NCBI GenBank assembly: GCA_029962745.1
Contig: CM057165.1
Span: 22,106,559-22,170,558, forward strand
DNA: 64,000 nucleotides
Direction of reading: 5' to 3'
DNA from: Echinometra lucunter
Taxonomy: Eukaryota > Echinodermata > Echinoidea > Camarodonta > Echinometridae
Notes under the pieces: generated by a model
Databases searched by the model: none
Seen by the model: the letters and a program-made list of their open reading frames with translations, nothing else
Told to the model about the DNA's origin: nothing
Part shown: positions 37,771 to 47,812 of the stretch, piece by piece
Numbering within the stretch: position 1 is the first letter of the stretch
Layout: each line of letters begins with the position of its first letter
Made by a program: the position numbers and the translations under genes

Positions 37771-38317
37771 TTCGTAGAAAGGGTTTACGGTTCACCATGT
37801 GGTAAGTCCTGAGGGACTATAGATAAAGTGGATAGAGATGGAGGTGAAATAGAGAGGCGAGAAAGTAGGAAAATTGGAGGGCAGAGTATCTTTCGAAATC
37901 TGGGTGAAGTCCTAAAAAGGACTGTAAACCAGAAGAGGTGAGAGGATTGAGTTGGTGAAGAGATGAGTAGGCTTGAGTCGGCGAGAGGTGAGAAGACTTG
38001 AAGAGAAGATTCGACGTTTCGGGCAGCTTGACTGTCCGTCTTCAGGAGACGGACAGTCAAGCTGCCCGAAACGTCGAATCTTCTCTTCAAGTCTTCTCAC
38101 CTCTCGCCGACTCAAGCCTACTCATCTCTTCACCAACTCAATCCTCTCACCTCTTCTGGTTTACAGTCCTTTTTAGGACTTCACCCAGATTTCGAAAGAT
38201 ACTCTGCCCTCCAATTTTCCTACTTTCTCGCCTCTCTATTTCACCTCCATCTCTATCCACTTTATCTATAGTCCCTCAGGACTTACCACATGGTGAACCG
38301 TAAACCCTTTCTACGAA
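37771..38317. repeat. Perfect 270-bp-arm hairpin with 7-bp loop
   Basis: Left arm 37771-38040 and right arm 38048-38317 are, as far as I can compare them, exact inverted copies around the loop TTCAGGA. The phrase GTGTATGTTTTCTTGATGTTT occurs just outside both ends (about 37724 and 38320). It lies in the intron between VWD parts 2 and 3. Mirror-image open frames inside it are artefacts of symmetry. Confidence 0.9.
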
Positions 38318-39666
38318 CGGTGTATGTTTTCTTGATGTTTAGAAATTATGAGTGAGCCTATTACTATTGTGGGCGTGAAGTAGCAAAGAATGAGAGGGGT
38401 GTAGTGCATGTAAGCTCAGATTTTCTTTAGAAAATTGCCAAATGTGCACTCTTGAAATATAAGGGTGAATTATATTTATTTTGTTTTTTTTTTGGGGGGG
38501 GGCACAGAGAGCTGTTGTAAATTTGCCATTGACAATTTTGATGGGAGAGGCTTAAAGAGTCTATAAGGATGAAAAGTAGAAAGGCTGTACATAAACTATA
38601 GATTAAATGTAGGTGATAAATAAACAAATTCTGTGAGACGAAAAAAAAATTACAAATTTTCACCCATATGGTTTCATCAGAAAGTGATGAGATTTATTCT
38701 ATTTCAAAGCAACCATCAAAGCAACGCTAGCTAGCGCAGTGCACAGAAGGATGCTGACACAACAAAGCAAAGTGTAGTACAGAGAAAGAAAGATAGGAGG
38801 GGAAAAGGAATAAAAAGGAACATGAGAGAAAAGGAAGCAAAAAAAGATAGAGGAAGGAACAGGAAGAGAAAGGAAAAAGGGTGAGAAAGGGGAAGGAGAC
38901 GAAAAATAGAAGGGAAGGAAAGAAAGCACAAAACCACAAAAAAGGGAGGACAAAAGGAGAGGAGAAAGGAAGGACAGAATAGGGAGGAGGAACATCAGGA
39001 GTCAGAAAGGAAAGAAAGGCAGACAAAGTAAAAGGAAGAAAAAAAAGGAGGAAGTGGAAAAAATAGAGTTGTTTTCACACACAACATGAAACAAAGAATA
39101 ACAATTTAATCTGTTGATTGTCTTGGCTTATCTGTTGTGAAAAAATCTATTAAAGGCATTGGCTAACTTTGTGAGCAGCTGATTTAAAAAATTCTCAAAC
39201 TCAGATGAAACATGTGTATGATTACTTGTATTTGTACTCAAAAACCCTGAAACCAACCATAATTTGGAATGAAAAAATGTAAGTTAGATGCAAACTTTGA
39301 TTTTATTATAAGAGGACCATTTTGCTCAAATTAAAAAATACTGTTATCTGCCTTCCGCCGCATGATATGCCAATACACACAGTACGGTCCGGTGAGCCAC
39401 TCGTGCATGCGCACTCCTTACGTCTGGTCTGTGCAACCGACCCTCGTGTAGTTTTCAAATATTGCTTCACATTTCCAATATTTAAAAGTACTTCTTGTGG
39501 ATATTATACTTTGAAACTTTCAGACTGGTATTTTTACACTATAACCCTAATGTCTATCCCATTTTCAAGTAACAAAATGAGATTTTTAAAAATCTTAAGA
39601 ATGTTAACCAATGCCTTTAAAGAAACATTTCACCACTGGTTTGTGCAAATTCATCTCTTATTACAG
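38318..39666. other. Intron with ~300-bp polypurine tract
   Basis: It includes a nearly pure A/G run on the + strand from about 38770 to 39060 (GGAAAAGG, GAAAGGAAGG types), which explains the long open minus-strand frames rich in Ser, Phe, Leu and Pro. The rest is AT-rich intron ending in CTCTTATTACAG. Confidence 0.6.
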
Positions 39667-39822
39667 GCCATATCCAGTGATTTTGGCTTTAATCTGGAGT
39701 GGGGTATAACTTCATCTCTCACAGTCATCCTCAACACAACGTTTGCAAATGTGATGTGTGGTTTAGCTGGTGACTATAACGGCAATCCTGACGATGATAC
39801 ACGCACTGCAACTGGAACTGTG
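39667..39822 (+). CDS. VWD domain, part 3 (calcium loop, CGLAG variant)
   Basis: Acceptor TCTTATTACAG, donor ACTGTG|GTATGT; 52 codons, phase 0-0. It reads FGFNLEWGITSSLTVILNTT, then VMCGLAGDYNGNPDDD. The DYNGNPDDD loop is the calcium-binding signature of VWD domains. The usual CGLCG of gel-forming mucins and VWF is CGLAG here: the second Cys, part of the thioredoxin-like motif tied to multimer formation, is missing. Confidence 0.9.
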
Positions 39823-40866
39823 GTATGTATTAAGACAATAATTGTGATGATGGTGATTTTTTGTACTGCTGATGACTATGATGACGATGATGATGTTGAG
39901 AGTGTGATTGTAACTTAATTGGTAACTATAACAGCAATCCAGGGCCCTGTTCATAGAACTTGTTAATCAATAACAAGTTGCAATAACTGTTATAAGCTAC
40001 TGAAATCCTTGCATCTGATTGGCTGAGAGCAGATTTGTCATGGAAATGTGGCATTTGTTACTGATAACAAGTTTTATGAAACGGAGCCTGATGATGATAC
40101 ACACACTGGTACTGTGGTATGTATTAGAATAATTATTACGATAATTATGACATTGGTAGTGTTCAAGAGTATGGTAATGATGATGATGATGATGATGATA
40201 CATGTAATAACAGTGATGATGATGACAATGACAGTGCTGATGATGATGATACACATACGAACTGTGGTAGGTGTTGATGACGATGACGATGATGACGACG
40301 ATGCTGCTGCTGATGATGATAACGATGACAATGATGGTTATGATTGTGATGGTGATGATGATAATGATGATCATGATAATTAGTACCTGCCACTGCTGCT
40401 GATGATGATGATGATGAAGATGATGATGTTGAGAATGTGATGTGCACATGGATTACGTATAGCTGTTGACTATAATGACAGTTCTGGTAATCTACTGCAA
40501 CTAGTATTTTTTATGATGATCATACTCCAATAGGCCTACAGGTACATAATTCCTTACACGGACATCAAACATTATCTGCTCTTTTGAAAAACTCCCTTCG
40601 GCTTTGTTTCAATTACTATAAAGTTATTTGACAATATTTTTTCATGTATGTGTACATGTACGTGGACTTTAGCTCTTGCAAGGTTTATGATTTTCTAGTA
40701 GGGAATGATCCAAGGAAAATGATCCACTTGGTTGCCTAGATGTGTTTCTTCATCAGAAAGCTGCAGTTTAACATGCCATTGTATTTTGCAAAGTTATTGT
40801 ACCTTGTCATCATAATCATGTACTGTATTCTCTTTATACCATTTATTCATATGCTCTATCATGCAG
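39823..40866. repeat. Intron with (GAT)n microsatellite and VWD exon echoes
   Basis: GAT-rich arrays lie at 40165-40265 and 40275-40440. Decayed copies of the end of the preceding exon with its donor appear near 39914 (GGTAACTATAACAGCAATCC), 40086 (CCTGATGATGATACACACAC...GTGGTATGTATTA) and 40232. The false duplication described below starts at 40272 within the GAT array. Confidence 0.7.
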
Positions 40867-41017
40867 GCATCCCTAATGCAATTCACTAACAGTTATGTTG
40901 AGAACCCAGAGGACTGTCCAGCCTATGTGCCCCCTCCGGACGACCCTTGTGCTACCCAGAATGCATCAGTCGTTGCTAGTGCCATGTCTCTCTGTGATAG
41001 CTTGGTGGATCTCTCAG
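40867..41017 (+). CDS. C8 domain, part 1 (copy 1)
   Basis: Acceptor ATCATGCAG, donor CTCTCAG|GTATGC; phase 0 in, 1 out. It carries the linker after VWD (FTNSYVENPEDCPAY, then VPPPDDP) and the first two Cys of the C8 domain in DDPC and MSLC. With the next exon all eight C8 Cys are present. Confidence 0.88.
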
Positions 41018-41169
41018 GTATGCAACATGTATAAGTATTATCATTTATAAAAATAATACATTATGAATCATTTTATGATGCAGTGAGTTTATTTGTTTTC
41101 TATTGTGATGTACATGTACATCAGCTCTATAACTTCAGAATTAATTATTATTGTTATTAAGTATTTGTT

Positions 41170-41540
41170 TTCACCTGGTCCTGGGAGGGGAAAAGCGAAC
41201 TTAATCACTGTGACCCTCGGGTCTCTCCTCCTGATATAACTTATTGGGATGTGCAGGTGTTCCACTCCACCAGGGTTTCCCCCTGCTCTTCTTCAAATAG
41301 TGCAGTGGGTTCTTAAATTGCAAAGGTGGCGACTTGCCTCTACGCAGGGCCTCCATTTAACATCCTATCCAAGGGACAGAGTATTTTCCACTGAAACATA
41401 GCCTCCATCTGTGAAACGGGAGGGATACGTTAATGCACAATGCAGGCTTCAGTCATCTGCCCAGGGTGGACTCGAACCCATGAGTCAGTTGACCACTGAA
41501 TTCTCTTGTTCCCGTAGGCTTATTACAGGAGCCACCCACT
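41170..41540 (-). mobile_element. Probable tRNA-derived SINE-like repeat
   Basis: On the minus strand GGGTTCGAGTCC matches an RNA polymerase III B box, with ACTGACTCATG before it. The downstream body (TGCGTAGAGGCAAGTCGCCA and on) has no coding content. The head is only partly tRNA-like. The same element is in copy 2 at about 52512-52865. Confidence 0.45.
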
Positions 41541-41975
41541 TTCAGTAGCCAATGTGTTACGAAGGAAAGCGATTGTTTAGATTGCTGTAAGATTTCATTT
41601 ATTTCATTACATTTCATGATTTAAGTACATTACGTATGAAACGGTTCATTATATTTTTGTATTTAGAGTTTCTAATAATCAGGAACGCAAGTTTCTTCAA
41701 GGCAATTACCTGATTCCAAGTCCCATGGTTGCTTTCCTGCTTCAGGCTTTTTTAGCATTTATAGTAAGCGGAACCTAGGTGGCTCCACCATTTTGGTGTC
41801 TCTTGTGGTAAATGGATAAACCGACCTGTACAACGGCATAATTTCAAGTCCTCCATGATTGTAAGCTCACTGTGGCACTTTCTTGTATTTAAAACTATAA
41901 CCTTTTTTTTGGTTGCAAAATTGTTCCTATTCCCTGTACTTCGGATTGCATTATATGTATTTTTTGGTTGGACAG

Positions 41976-42158
41976 GACCGTTTGGGGAGTGCATCAGACG
42001 TGTTAGCACCATCTTCACATTCTACCAGAGCTGTCTGTATGATTTCTGTGCTACCTATCCTAGTGGGGAAGGCATCTGTGATGTCTTCACAACCGCTGCT
42101 AGAGAATGCAGAATACAAGGCTATGTAGTTGAGGGATGGCGCTCTGCAGATCTGTGCC
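41976..42158 (+). CDS. C8 domain, part 2 (copy 1)
   Basis: Acceptor TTGGACAG, donor TGTGCC|GTAAGT; phase 1-1. It reads GPFGECIRRVSTIFTFYQSC, LYDFC, then GEGICDVFTTAAREC and WRSADLC: the six remaining Cys of C8 in regular spacing. C8 always follows VWD in mucin/VWF-like assemblies. This copy is intact; copy 2 has one extra T. Confidence 0.9.
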
Positions 42159-42332
42159 GTAAGTTGTAAAACGCTTGATTCTTAACCTGCCTAATATGCA
42201 TCTAGAGGCCAACAAGCTAGGTGTTGAAATTTGTGAAATAGCTGCTATGGAGTTGTTACTTAGATAGGGCCTAATTACAATGATTGCAATGTTCATTTTC
42301 AATTGAATACAATTATTTGAAACTTAGGTGTT

Positions 42333-42610
42333 GTGGTGTAGTGGATATGTCGCCGGACTGTAGATCACAAGGATGGTGGTTCAAGTCCCAACATGGCACC
42401 AATGTCTTTTGGCAAGACACTAATCTACAATTGCCACTCTTGACCCAGGTGTAGTAAATGGGTACCCACTAGGAAGAATTTCCTTGCAATGCTAGAGTGC
42501 CTTAATGGTAGCCATGCTAAAGCTGGGGTAATAACAGTGGAGTGCCAGGAGTGTCAATTCTGACAGACCTGAGTGCTATACAAGAACCCACTATTTTTAT
42601 TATTATTATG
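42333..42610 (+). mobile_element. tRNA-derived SINE
   Basis: A-box-like TGGTGTAGTGG at 42333 and B box GGTTCAAGTCC at 42378-42388 form a polymerase III promoter head. The body contains CAATGTCTTTTGGCAAGACA and GTAGTAAATGGGTACCCA, and the tail is TTATTATTATTATG. The counterpart in copy 2 (53671) has a small deletion after the B box. Confidence 0.8.
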
Positions 42611-42867
42611 TGTAAAATTTTCGAAATATGCATTGTGGTAATGATAGGAATGCTGAATATAACAGCACAATTAATTCACAGAAGTGTTTTTATGCAGTGC
42701 TGAAAATGCTTACTTATCACTATATGGCAAATTTATGTACAGATATTCCTCTAAGTTGCATGCACAGGACTGCTGTAGTCTCCAGAGTTATTCTTTACCA
42801 ATATTAGTATTTTTAAAGCATGTTGGTGTGTAGTTTGTGGTGCAAGATTTCCCCATTTTTTCTGTAG

Positions 42868-43079
42868 CTGTTGAATGCGGTGCCAACTCAACCTTTAGCT
42901 ACTGCGGGCCTGCTTGCCCCACCACCTGCTACAGTGTGCGCAACACTGGAGATGATCTTCAGTGTTCTGATGCCTCTTGTGTGGAGGGATGTTTCTGTGA
43001 TGCTGGCTTTGTGCTAGAAGGAAATGAATGTGTTTCTGAAGAGTCCTGTGGATGTGTCTCAAATGGATTTTATCATTTG
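42868..43079 (+). CDS. TIL domain (copy 1)
   Basis: Acceptor TTTTCTGTAG, donor CATTTG|GTAAGA; phase 1 in, 0 out. It reads VECGANSTFSYCGPACPTTC, then LQCSDASCVEGCFC, GNECV and ESCGCVSNGFYHL: the ten-Cys trypsin-inhibitor-like module that follows C8, plus the start of the VWC-like turn. Intact in both copies. Confidence 0.9.
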
Positions 43080-43311
43080 GTAAGATGAATTTAAAAGTTA
43101 ACCTCAAAGATAAATGAACAGGTATAGAAATGAATGAACCTGTTCCAATTGTCTGATGAATTTTGTTTTGGAAAAGAAGAATTCCTTAAAGTAGTAGTAC
43201 ACATGTTGTCTTTAGATGCTCTCCAGTGGACATATGGGTAAAGAGAAGAAAAAACAGGAAATAGCAAAATTGGGATGAGATATTCTCTAATGTTCTCTTG
43301 TTTTTTACAAG

Positions 43312-43410
43312 GGATGTTTCTGTGATGCAAGCTTGGTGCTAAAAGTGTATGCTTCCTTCACAGTTCTGTGGTTGTGTGTCTCTAATGGAATGTATCAAAT
43401 AATAAGAACT
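43312..43410 (+). pseudogene. Decayed copy of the TIL exon's second half
   Basis: GGATGTTTCTGTGATGCAAG... repeats the real exon's GGATGTTTCTGTGATGCTGG and later CTGTGGTTGTGTGTCTCTAATGG echoes CTGTGGATGTGTCTCAAATGG. The frame is broken and the donor is lost. It sits 230 bp after the functional exon. Confidence 0.75.
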
Positions 43411-43417
43411 ACATAAT

Positions 43418-43619
43418 TTTCATCATCATCATCATTACTATCATCATCATCTTAATAGATGTTATTATCACAGTCATCATCATCATCATCATCATCATCA
43501 TTATAAATACCACAATTGTCTTCTTCATCATCATCATGGTCACAATCATCATCATGATGATAATCATCACCATAATTATAATCATCTCCATCATTATCAT
43601 CATCATTATCATCATCACC

Positions 43620-43669
<50 letters not shown>

Positions 43670-43700
43670 TATCATCATCATTTTTATGATTCTCAAAGGT
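43418..43700. repeat. (ATC)n microsatellite
   Basis: A 280-bp interrupted run of ATC triplets just before the next exon; open frames of Met/Ile/Asp or Ser/His through it are artefacts. Copy 2 has the same array at about 54740-55005. Confidence 0.95.
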
Positions 43701-43720
43701 AATAACTGTTGTTATTTCAG

Positions 43721-43895
43721 TCTGGTGAGACATGGTTAACCTCGGGATGTGCAGAGGAATGCACGTGCTTCTCCAACGGCACAACAGTTTGTAAGGCACT
43801 CTCTTGCAGTGAATTCTCTACTTGTGAGGTCAGGAACGGTGCTCAAGGCTGCTTCTGTAGAGAAGGCTATGAAGGAGATGGAATCACTTGCCTCT
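43721..43895 (+). CDS. TIL/VWC-like Cys-rich exon with EGF-like end (copy 1)
   Basis: Acceptor GTTATTTCAG, donor GCCTCT|GTAAGT; phase 0 in, 1 out. It reads SGETWLTSGCAEECTCFSNG, TTVCKALSCSEFSTCEV, then GCFCREGYEGDGITC. The GETW...C..C.C pattern is the TILa/VWC-like half that completes TIL modules in tectorin- and zonadhesin-like proteins; the GYEGDGITC end is EGF-like. Confidence 0.87.
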
Positions 43896-44331
43896 GTAAG
43901 TCCCTCTGTTGTTCTCTTTCTCCTCATTTGTGCCTCTCCTGTTTCTATTCTACATTCCATGATACAGAAATCGACAGGAAGGTGTGTTTTCAGGGGAAAT
44001 GATGGTCTGAGACCTATTAACCATAAAGGAAATAGGTGAAGTTGTAAGAGAATTTAGTGTAATTCTTAACCTTGAATGAATTAGTCCTCTAAAAAGAAGT
44101 TTTTTTTTCCCCCCCCGACCAATTACATGAACATTTACCAGGAATTTGTAGCATGTATGATTTTTCTTGAGAATGAATGTGAATTACTGTCCAACACCTA
44201 CTCTGCAGTCTCTGCGTGAAGGCTGTAACCTAATTTTTATCCATCAGCTATGACCAAAGAAAATAACCAAAATTTTCCATTGGCTTTCGTTATGCAAAGT
44301 CTTTTTATAGGTGAAATAATAGGTAGAGATG

Positions 44332-44595
44332 TCATGGTCTAGTGGACTGTAGATCACAAGGATGGTGGTTCAAGTCCTGCTGTGGCACCAATGTCTTTTG
44401 GCAAGACACTAATCCAGAATTGCTACTCTCGAGCCAGGGGTAGTAAATGGGTACCCAGTAGGAAGAATTTCCTTGAAATGCTAGAGCACCCTAATGGCAG
44501 CCATGCATAAGCTGGGGTAATAACGGTGAAGTGCCAGGAGTGTCAATGCTGACAGACATGAGCGCTATACAAGAACCCACTATTATCATTAAGGT
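44332..44595 (+). mobile_element. tRNA-derived SINE, head deletion variant
   Basis: Same family as the element at 42333: B box GGTTCAAGTCC at 44367, then TGGCACCAATGTCTTTTGGC, and tail ACAAGAACCCACTATTATC. The A-box region is shortened by about 17 bp. Confidence 0.75.
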
Positions 44596-44668
44596 GTCTA
44601 TAAACTGAACATGGGAGTTATGGATATGTGATTGTGTCAGCTCAACATGATAATTATATTTCCTGCAG

Positions 44669-44791
44669 TGCAATGTCAAGAGGACTACTTCAGATGCCCC
44701 GAGGGAACCTGTATACCAGAGCTCTATGTGTGTGACGAGTATCCAGGAGACTGTCTAAACAACTATGATGACTCTGAAGAGTTATGCTGCA
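44669..44791 (+). CDS. LDL-receptor class A module 1 (copy 1)
   Basis: Acceptor TTTCCTGCAG, donor GCTGCA|GTAAGT; 41 codons, phase 1-1. It reads LQCQEDYFRCPEGTCIPEL, then YVCDEYPGDCLNNYDDSEEL and CC. It has the six-Cys LDLa plan and the acidic CDxxxxDC...DDSEE calcium cluster, one step longer than the usual spacing. LDLa modules bind ligands in a calcium-dependent way. Confidence 0.85.
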
Positions 44792-44875
44792 GTAAGTCAA
44801 GCAAATGATCAAGAAACTATTACTCCTTGTATTATGTTATATTATTTTAGATGTGGTTAGTTGTGGGGTAATTTG

Positions 44876-45150
44876 TTGAGTATCCAGGAGACTGAACAAC
44901 TATGATGACTCTGAAGAGTTATGCTGCAATAAGTCAAGCAAATGATCAAGAAACCTTTAGCCCTTGTATTATGTTAGTGTGGTAAGGTTTGTAGTAATAT
45001 GATGAGTATCCAAGAGACTGTATTAATAAAATGATGTCTCTGAAGAATTGTGCTGCAGTAAGTCGAGCAAATCATCAAGAAAGTATTACCCCTTGTATTG
45101 TTAGGTGTGGTTAGGTGTGGAGTAATTTGGCGAGTATCCAGGAGACTAGC
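44876..45150 (+). pseudogene. Tandem decayed copies of the LDLa1 exon end
   Basis: The phrase GAGTATCCAGGAGACT from the exon recurs at about 44877, 45003 (as GAGTATCCAAGAGACT) and 45132. The first two are followed by versions of GACTCTGAAGAGTTATGCTGC, the donor region AGTAAGTC and flanking intron (AAGCAAATGATCAAGAAA). They are frame-broken and have no acceptor. Confidence 0.8.
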
Positions 45151-45231
45151 TGTTAGGTGTGGTTAGATTCAATTCTTTGAATAGTATTAGAGAGGTGTTT
45201 ATCTTTATTTGTTTCCAGCTAGAATAGGGTT

Positions 45232-45279
<48 letters not shown>

Positions 45280-45744
45280 GGAGTTCACTCCCTCCCCCCC
45301 CCCCCCCGTTCCATAAAGGTTTATATAAAAATATGTTTTGTAGCATGATGGCAGAATTACACAAGTTTTTACGAATATTGAAATACATTATAAGTAATGA
45401 TAATTATAACGACAATCATAACATATTCCATGTATACAGATTGATATCAAATACTAAATTATATAAACTATTTGACATTGATAATAGGTAAATTACTATC
45501 AGATTTCATGAATCTTATATACCACATGATTTCCATTCCTAGAAGTTTAAAGAAGTTTAGGACCTGTTTTGCCAAAAAAAAATTTTTTGTTGTCAACCTT
45601 CAGCATAATTTATGAATGTTTGGGCTCAAAATCAGAGAAATCTAGCAAAACTACATCATTCACTTATTGATTACTAATCATGTAAATATCCATGTATTAA
45701 GAACGGAATTTACTCTTGTTTGAAAATTGCCTCTTCTTTTCCAG
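45151..45744. repeat. Intron with (GA)n and C run
   Basis: It contains a GA microsatellite at about 45237-45276, a C run near 45296-45307, and otherwise AT-rich intron ending in TTCTTTTCCAG. No exon seen. Confidence 0.7.
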
Positions 45745-45888
45745 ACATCAGGAATGTGACAGCTTTCTGTCCAAAGCCAGATCACTTCCGCTGCCCGGAT
45801 GGAGTGTACATCCCATTTGCTTATGTCTGTGATGACTGGCCCTATGACTGTCTTGACAATTACGATGAATCTCCAGAACTTTGTACAG
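45745..45888 (+). CDS. LDL-receptor class A module 2, one Cys missing (copy 1)
   Basis: Acceptor TTCTTTTCCAG, donor TACAG|GTACAG; 48 codons, phase 1-1. It reads FCPKPDHFRCPDGVYIPFAY, then VCDDWPYDCLDNYDESPELC. The third Cys of the LDLa pattern (usually CI after the Gly) is Tyr here, in both copies, leaving five. The acidic calcium cluster is kept. Confidence 0.82.
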
Positions 45889-46127
45889 GTACAGTATATC
45901 TTCTGCAGATAACAAGATGTATCGGGGGGGGGGGGAGTGTTTCACAAAGCTGTGCGTAAAGTTACGCATGATTTTAAGAACAACTTAACTATGAACAGCC
46001 GAATGGAACACACTGGCAATTCACTGGTTCAAACTCTTCCGCAGCTTACTAGGGAATAAGAAAGAAACATTAGATTGGCTTTTTGTCTTCTTACTGATAA
46101 TTTTCTTTTTCCTGTTTTCTCTGTGAG

Positions 46128-46301
46128 GTCTGTGCCCGAATCCTGGCATCCCATCTCAAGGGTCCATCTCTCCATTCCAAACTGTGTACACCGATGGGTC
46201 AGTAGTAGAATATACCTGTAACAATGGTTACGTTCTGATTGGGGTGACTAGTGACACCTGTATCAGTGGTTCCTTCAATGAGGAATTACCAGAGTGTTAT
46301 G
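46128..46301 (+). CDS. Sushi/CCP module 1 (copy 1)
   Basis: Acceptor TTCTCTGTGAG, donor TTATG|GTGAGT; 58 codons, phase 1-1. It reads GLCPNPGIPSQGSIS, then VVEYTCNNGYVLIG, DTCISGSF and LPECYG: four Cys in CCP spacing with the YTCNNGY core. The usual Trp before the last Cys is absent. CCP modules mediate protein binding in complement and adhesion proteins. Confidence 0.88.
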
Positions 46302-47099
46302 GTGAGTTCTGAATTTTCTTTTTCTTATTAACTGTGCAAATATTATGTTGCCATGTTTACTTTATATAACATCATCTGTTATATATTAGAGCTGTCCAGA
46401 TAGAAAGCTTTTCTTTTATTTTTTTCTTACAGCTTTGCCTATTTTGGCTTCCTCTAATGGCATTTCTATGTGCAGGCTCATTTCATTCCAATAATACAAT
46501 TATAATTGTATGAAAGTTCATGCTTTTTATCATTGTGAATATATGTTTTAAATGGTTGAACTTTAATAACTGAATTATTCTACTCAAGAGCCGATATCTG
46601 AAAAAGTTAAATGGCAGCAGGAATTTTGCTGGCATTAATTATCTTGTTATCGAGAAATTGTGGACAAAGTTGTGTGCACAGTAGATGGAAAGGTAAAAGC
46701 ATTGATGTTACATCTATGTTTTGTTTATTTTTTTTTCAAGTTTGGCAGTTGTAAATATGAACCTTTCATTAGCTAGGAGTGTCAGTTTGGCTAATTTGCT
46801 GGTGTGCCATACTTCCTGATTGGCACAAACACTGGGCATAGATTCACAGATTACACTCTGTATTACAATCCTGTGTAATGACCCATAATGACCTATGTCT
46901 GGTCTCTGTTCATTACATGTACATGAGATCTCTTTTGTCAGCTGTATTCAATAGCTTTTTCACATAAATTTTGAAATGATCTAGAGTTCCTTTGGTAAAA
47001 CTACTTGTTGAAAAATACCATGTGGCCCTGGGATATCATTTTGAATGGCATATGCAAAGGTAATGTATTTGTGGACAACTTTTGTTTTTATGCCATCAG
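46302..47099. other. Intron, nothing recognised
   Basis: AT-rich sequence with no repeat or exon that I can support. It ends in TTTTATGCCATCAG. Confidence 0.5.
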
Positions 47100-47270
47100 C
47101 AAGTTGCATCTTGCCAAGAGAACCAAACAATGGTGCCCTCAACAGCACTGCTTTCAACCACAGTGAAGTCATTGGGTTTACCTGTAATGATGGATACCAG
47201 ATGATTCCAGAAAGTGCTTTTGTAAGATGCGACAATGGAACAGTACTTGGCACTATTCCCATATGCATAG
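47100..47270 (+). CDS. Sushi/CCP module 2 (copy 1)
   Basis: Acceptor TATGCCATCAG, donor CATAG|GTAAGG; 57 codons, phase 1-1. It reads ASCILPREPNNGALN, then VIGFTCNDGYQMIPES, VRCDNGTVLG and IPICIG. Four CCP Cys with the FTCNDGY core; again no Trp. Several NxT/S sites suggest N-glycosylation. Confidence 0.88.
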
Positions 47271-47394
47271 GTAAGGTGGATGATGTTGATTATTCTGATG
47301 ATGATTTTGATGATAATGATAATAATAATACCGGTTTCTTGTAACACGCTTTAACAGAATAAGTTGACCAAAGCACTTACAGTATTTTTACACC

Positions 47395-47545
47395 GGTCAC
47401 TATCTATTCCCATATGCATAGGTATGGTGGATGATGTTGATCATGATGATGATGATTTTGATGATAATGATAATAATACCGGTTTCTTGTAACACGCTTT
47501 AACAGAATAAGTTGACCAAAGCACTTACAGTATTATTATTACATC
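47395..47545 (+). pseudogene. Duplicate of the sushi 2 exon end and intron start
   Basis: ATTCCCATATGCATAGGTATGG repeats the exon/donor junction ATTCCCATATGCATAGGTAAGG. The following GATGATGTTGAT...GGTTTCTTGTAACACGC also repeats the intron segment of 47277-47390. It is a tandem duplication of about 140 bp that includes a splice donor. Confidence 0.8.
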
Positions 47546-47582
47546 GGTTACTGATTCAAATATACTTTTCTGCACATAACTG

Positions 47583-47812
47583 TGCACATTTTCCACTCCA
47601 TGGGAACATTCCAGCCAGTCGCTCATTTTATAGGCAGGCAAGTGCTAATCCAATCACAATAACCTGTGCATCCTGCCAGGTATCCAATTAGAACCTGGGT
47701 GACAATGGCAAACATGAATTTATGTTCTTGCCAAAAGACATTAGTGCCAGACTGGGATTTGAACCCTCGATCCTTAGATTGGGAGTCAAGAGACAGAATC
47801 ATCACACCATGA
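47583..47812 (-). mobile_element. tRNA-derived SINE (minus strand)
   Basis: Read on the minus strand: TGGTGTGATGATTCTGTCTC, then B box GGTTCAAATCCC, then CACTAATGTCTTTTGGCAAG as in the SINE at 42333, with a different 3' part. Copy 2 has it at about 58925-59154. It is followed by an A/G-rich GAGGAGG tract (47880-47950). Confidence 0.7.

Noticed and set aside
37785..38303. Paired 101-codon frames on opposite strands
   Set aside because: Identical peptides arise from the two arms of the perfect hairpin; not coding evidence.
38699..39026. Hydrophobic minus-strand frames resembling membrane protein
   Set aside because: They come from the complement of a polypurine tract (Ser/Phe/Leu/Pro only) and have no splice or domain support.
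42333..42405. Functional tRNA gene
   Set aside because: A- and B-box motifs are present, but no cloverleaf closes and the sequence continues into a SINE body with several copies.
43409..43799. Met/Ile/Asp-rich and Ser/His-rich open frames over the ATC array
   Set aside because: Pure triplet microsatellite; the frames are forced by the repeat.
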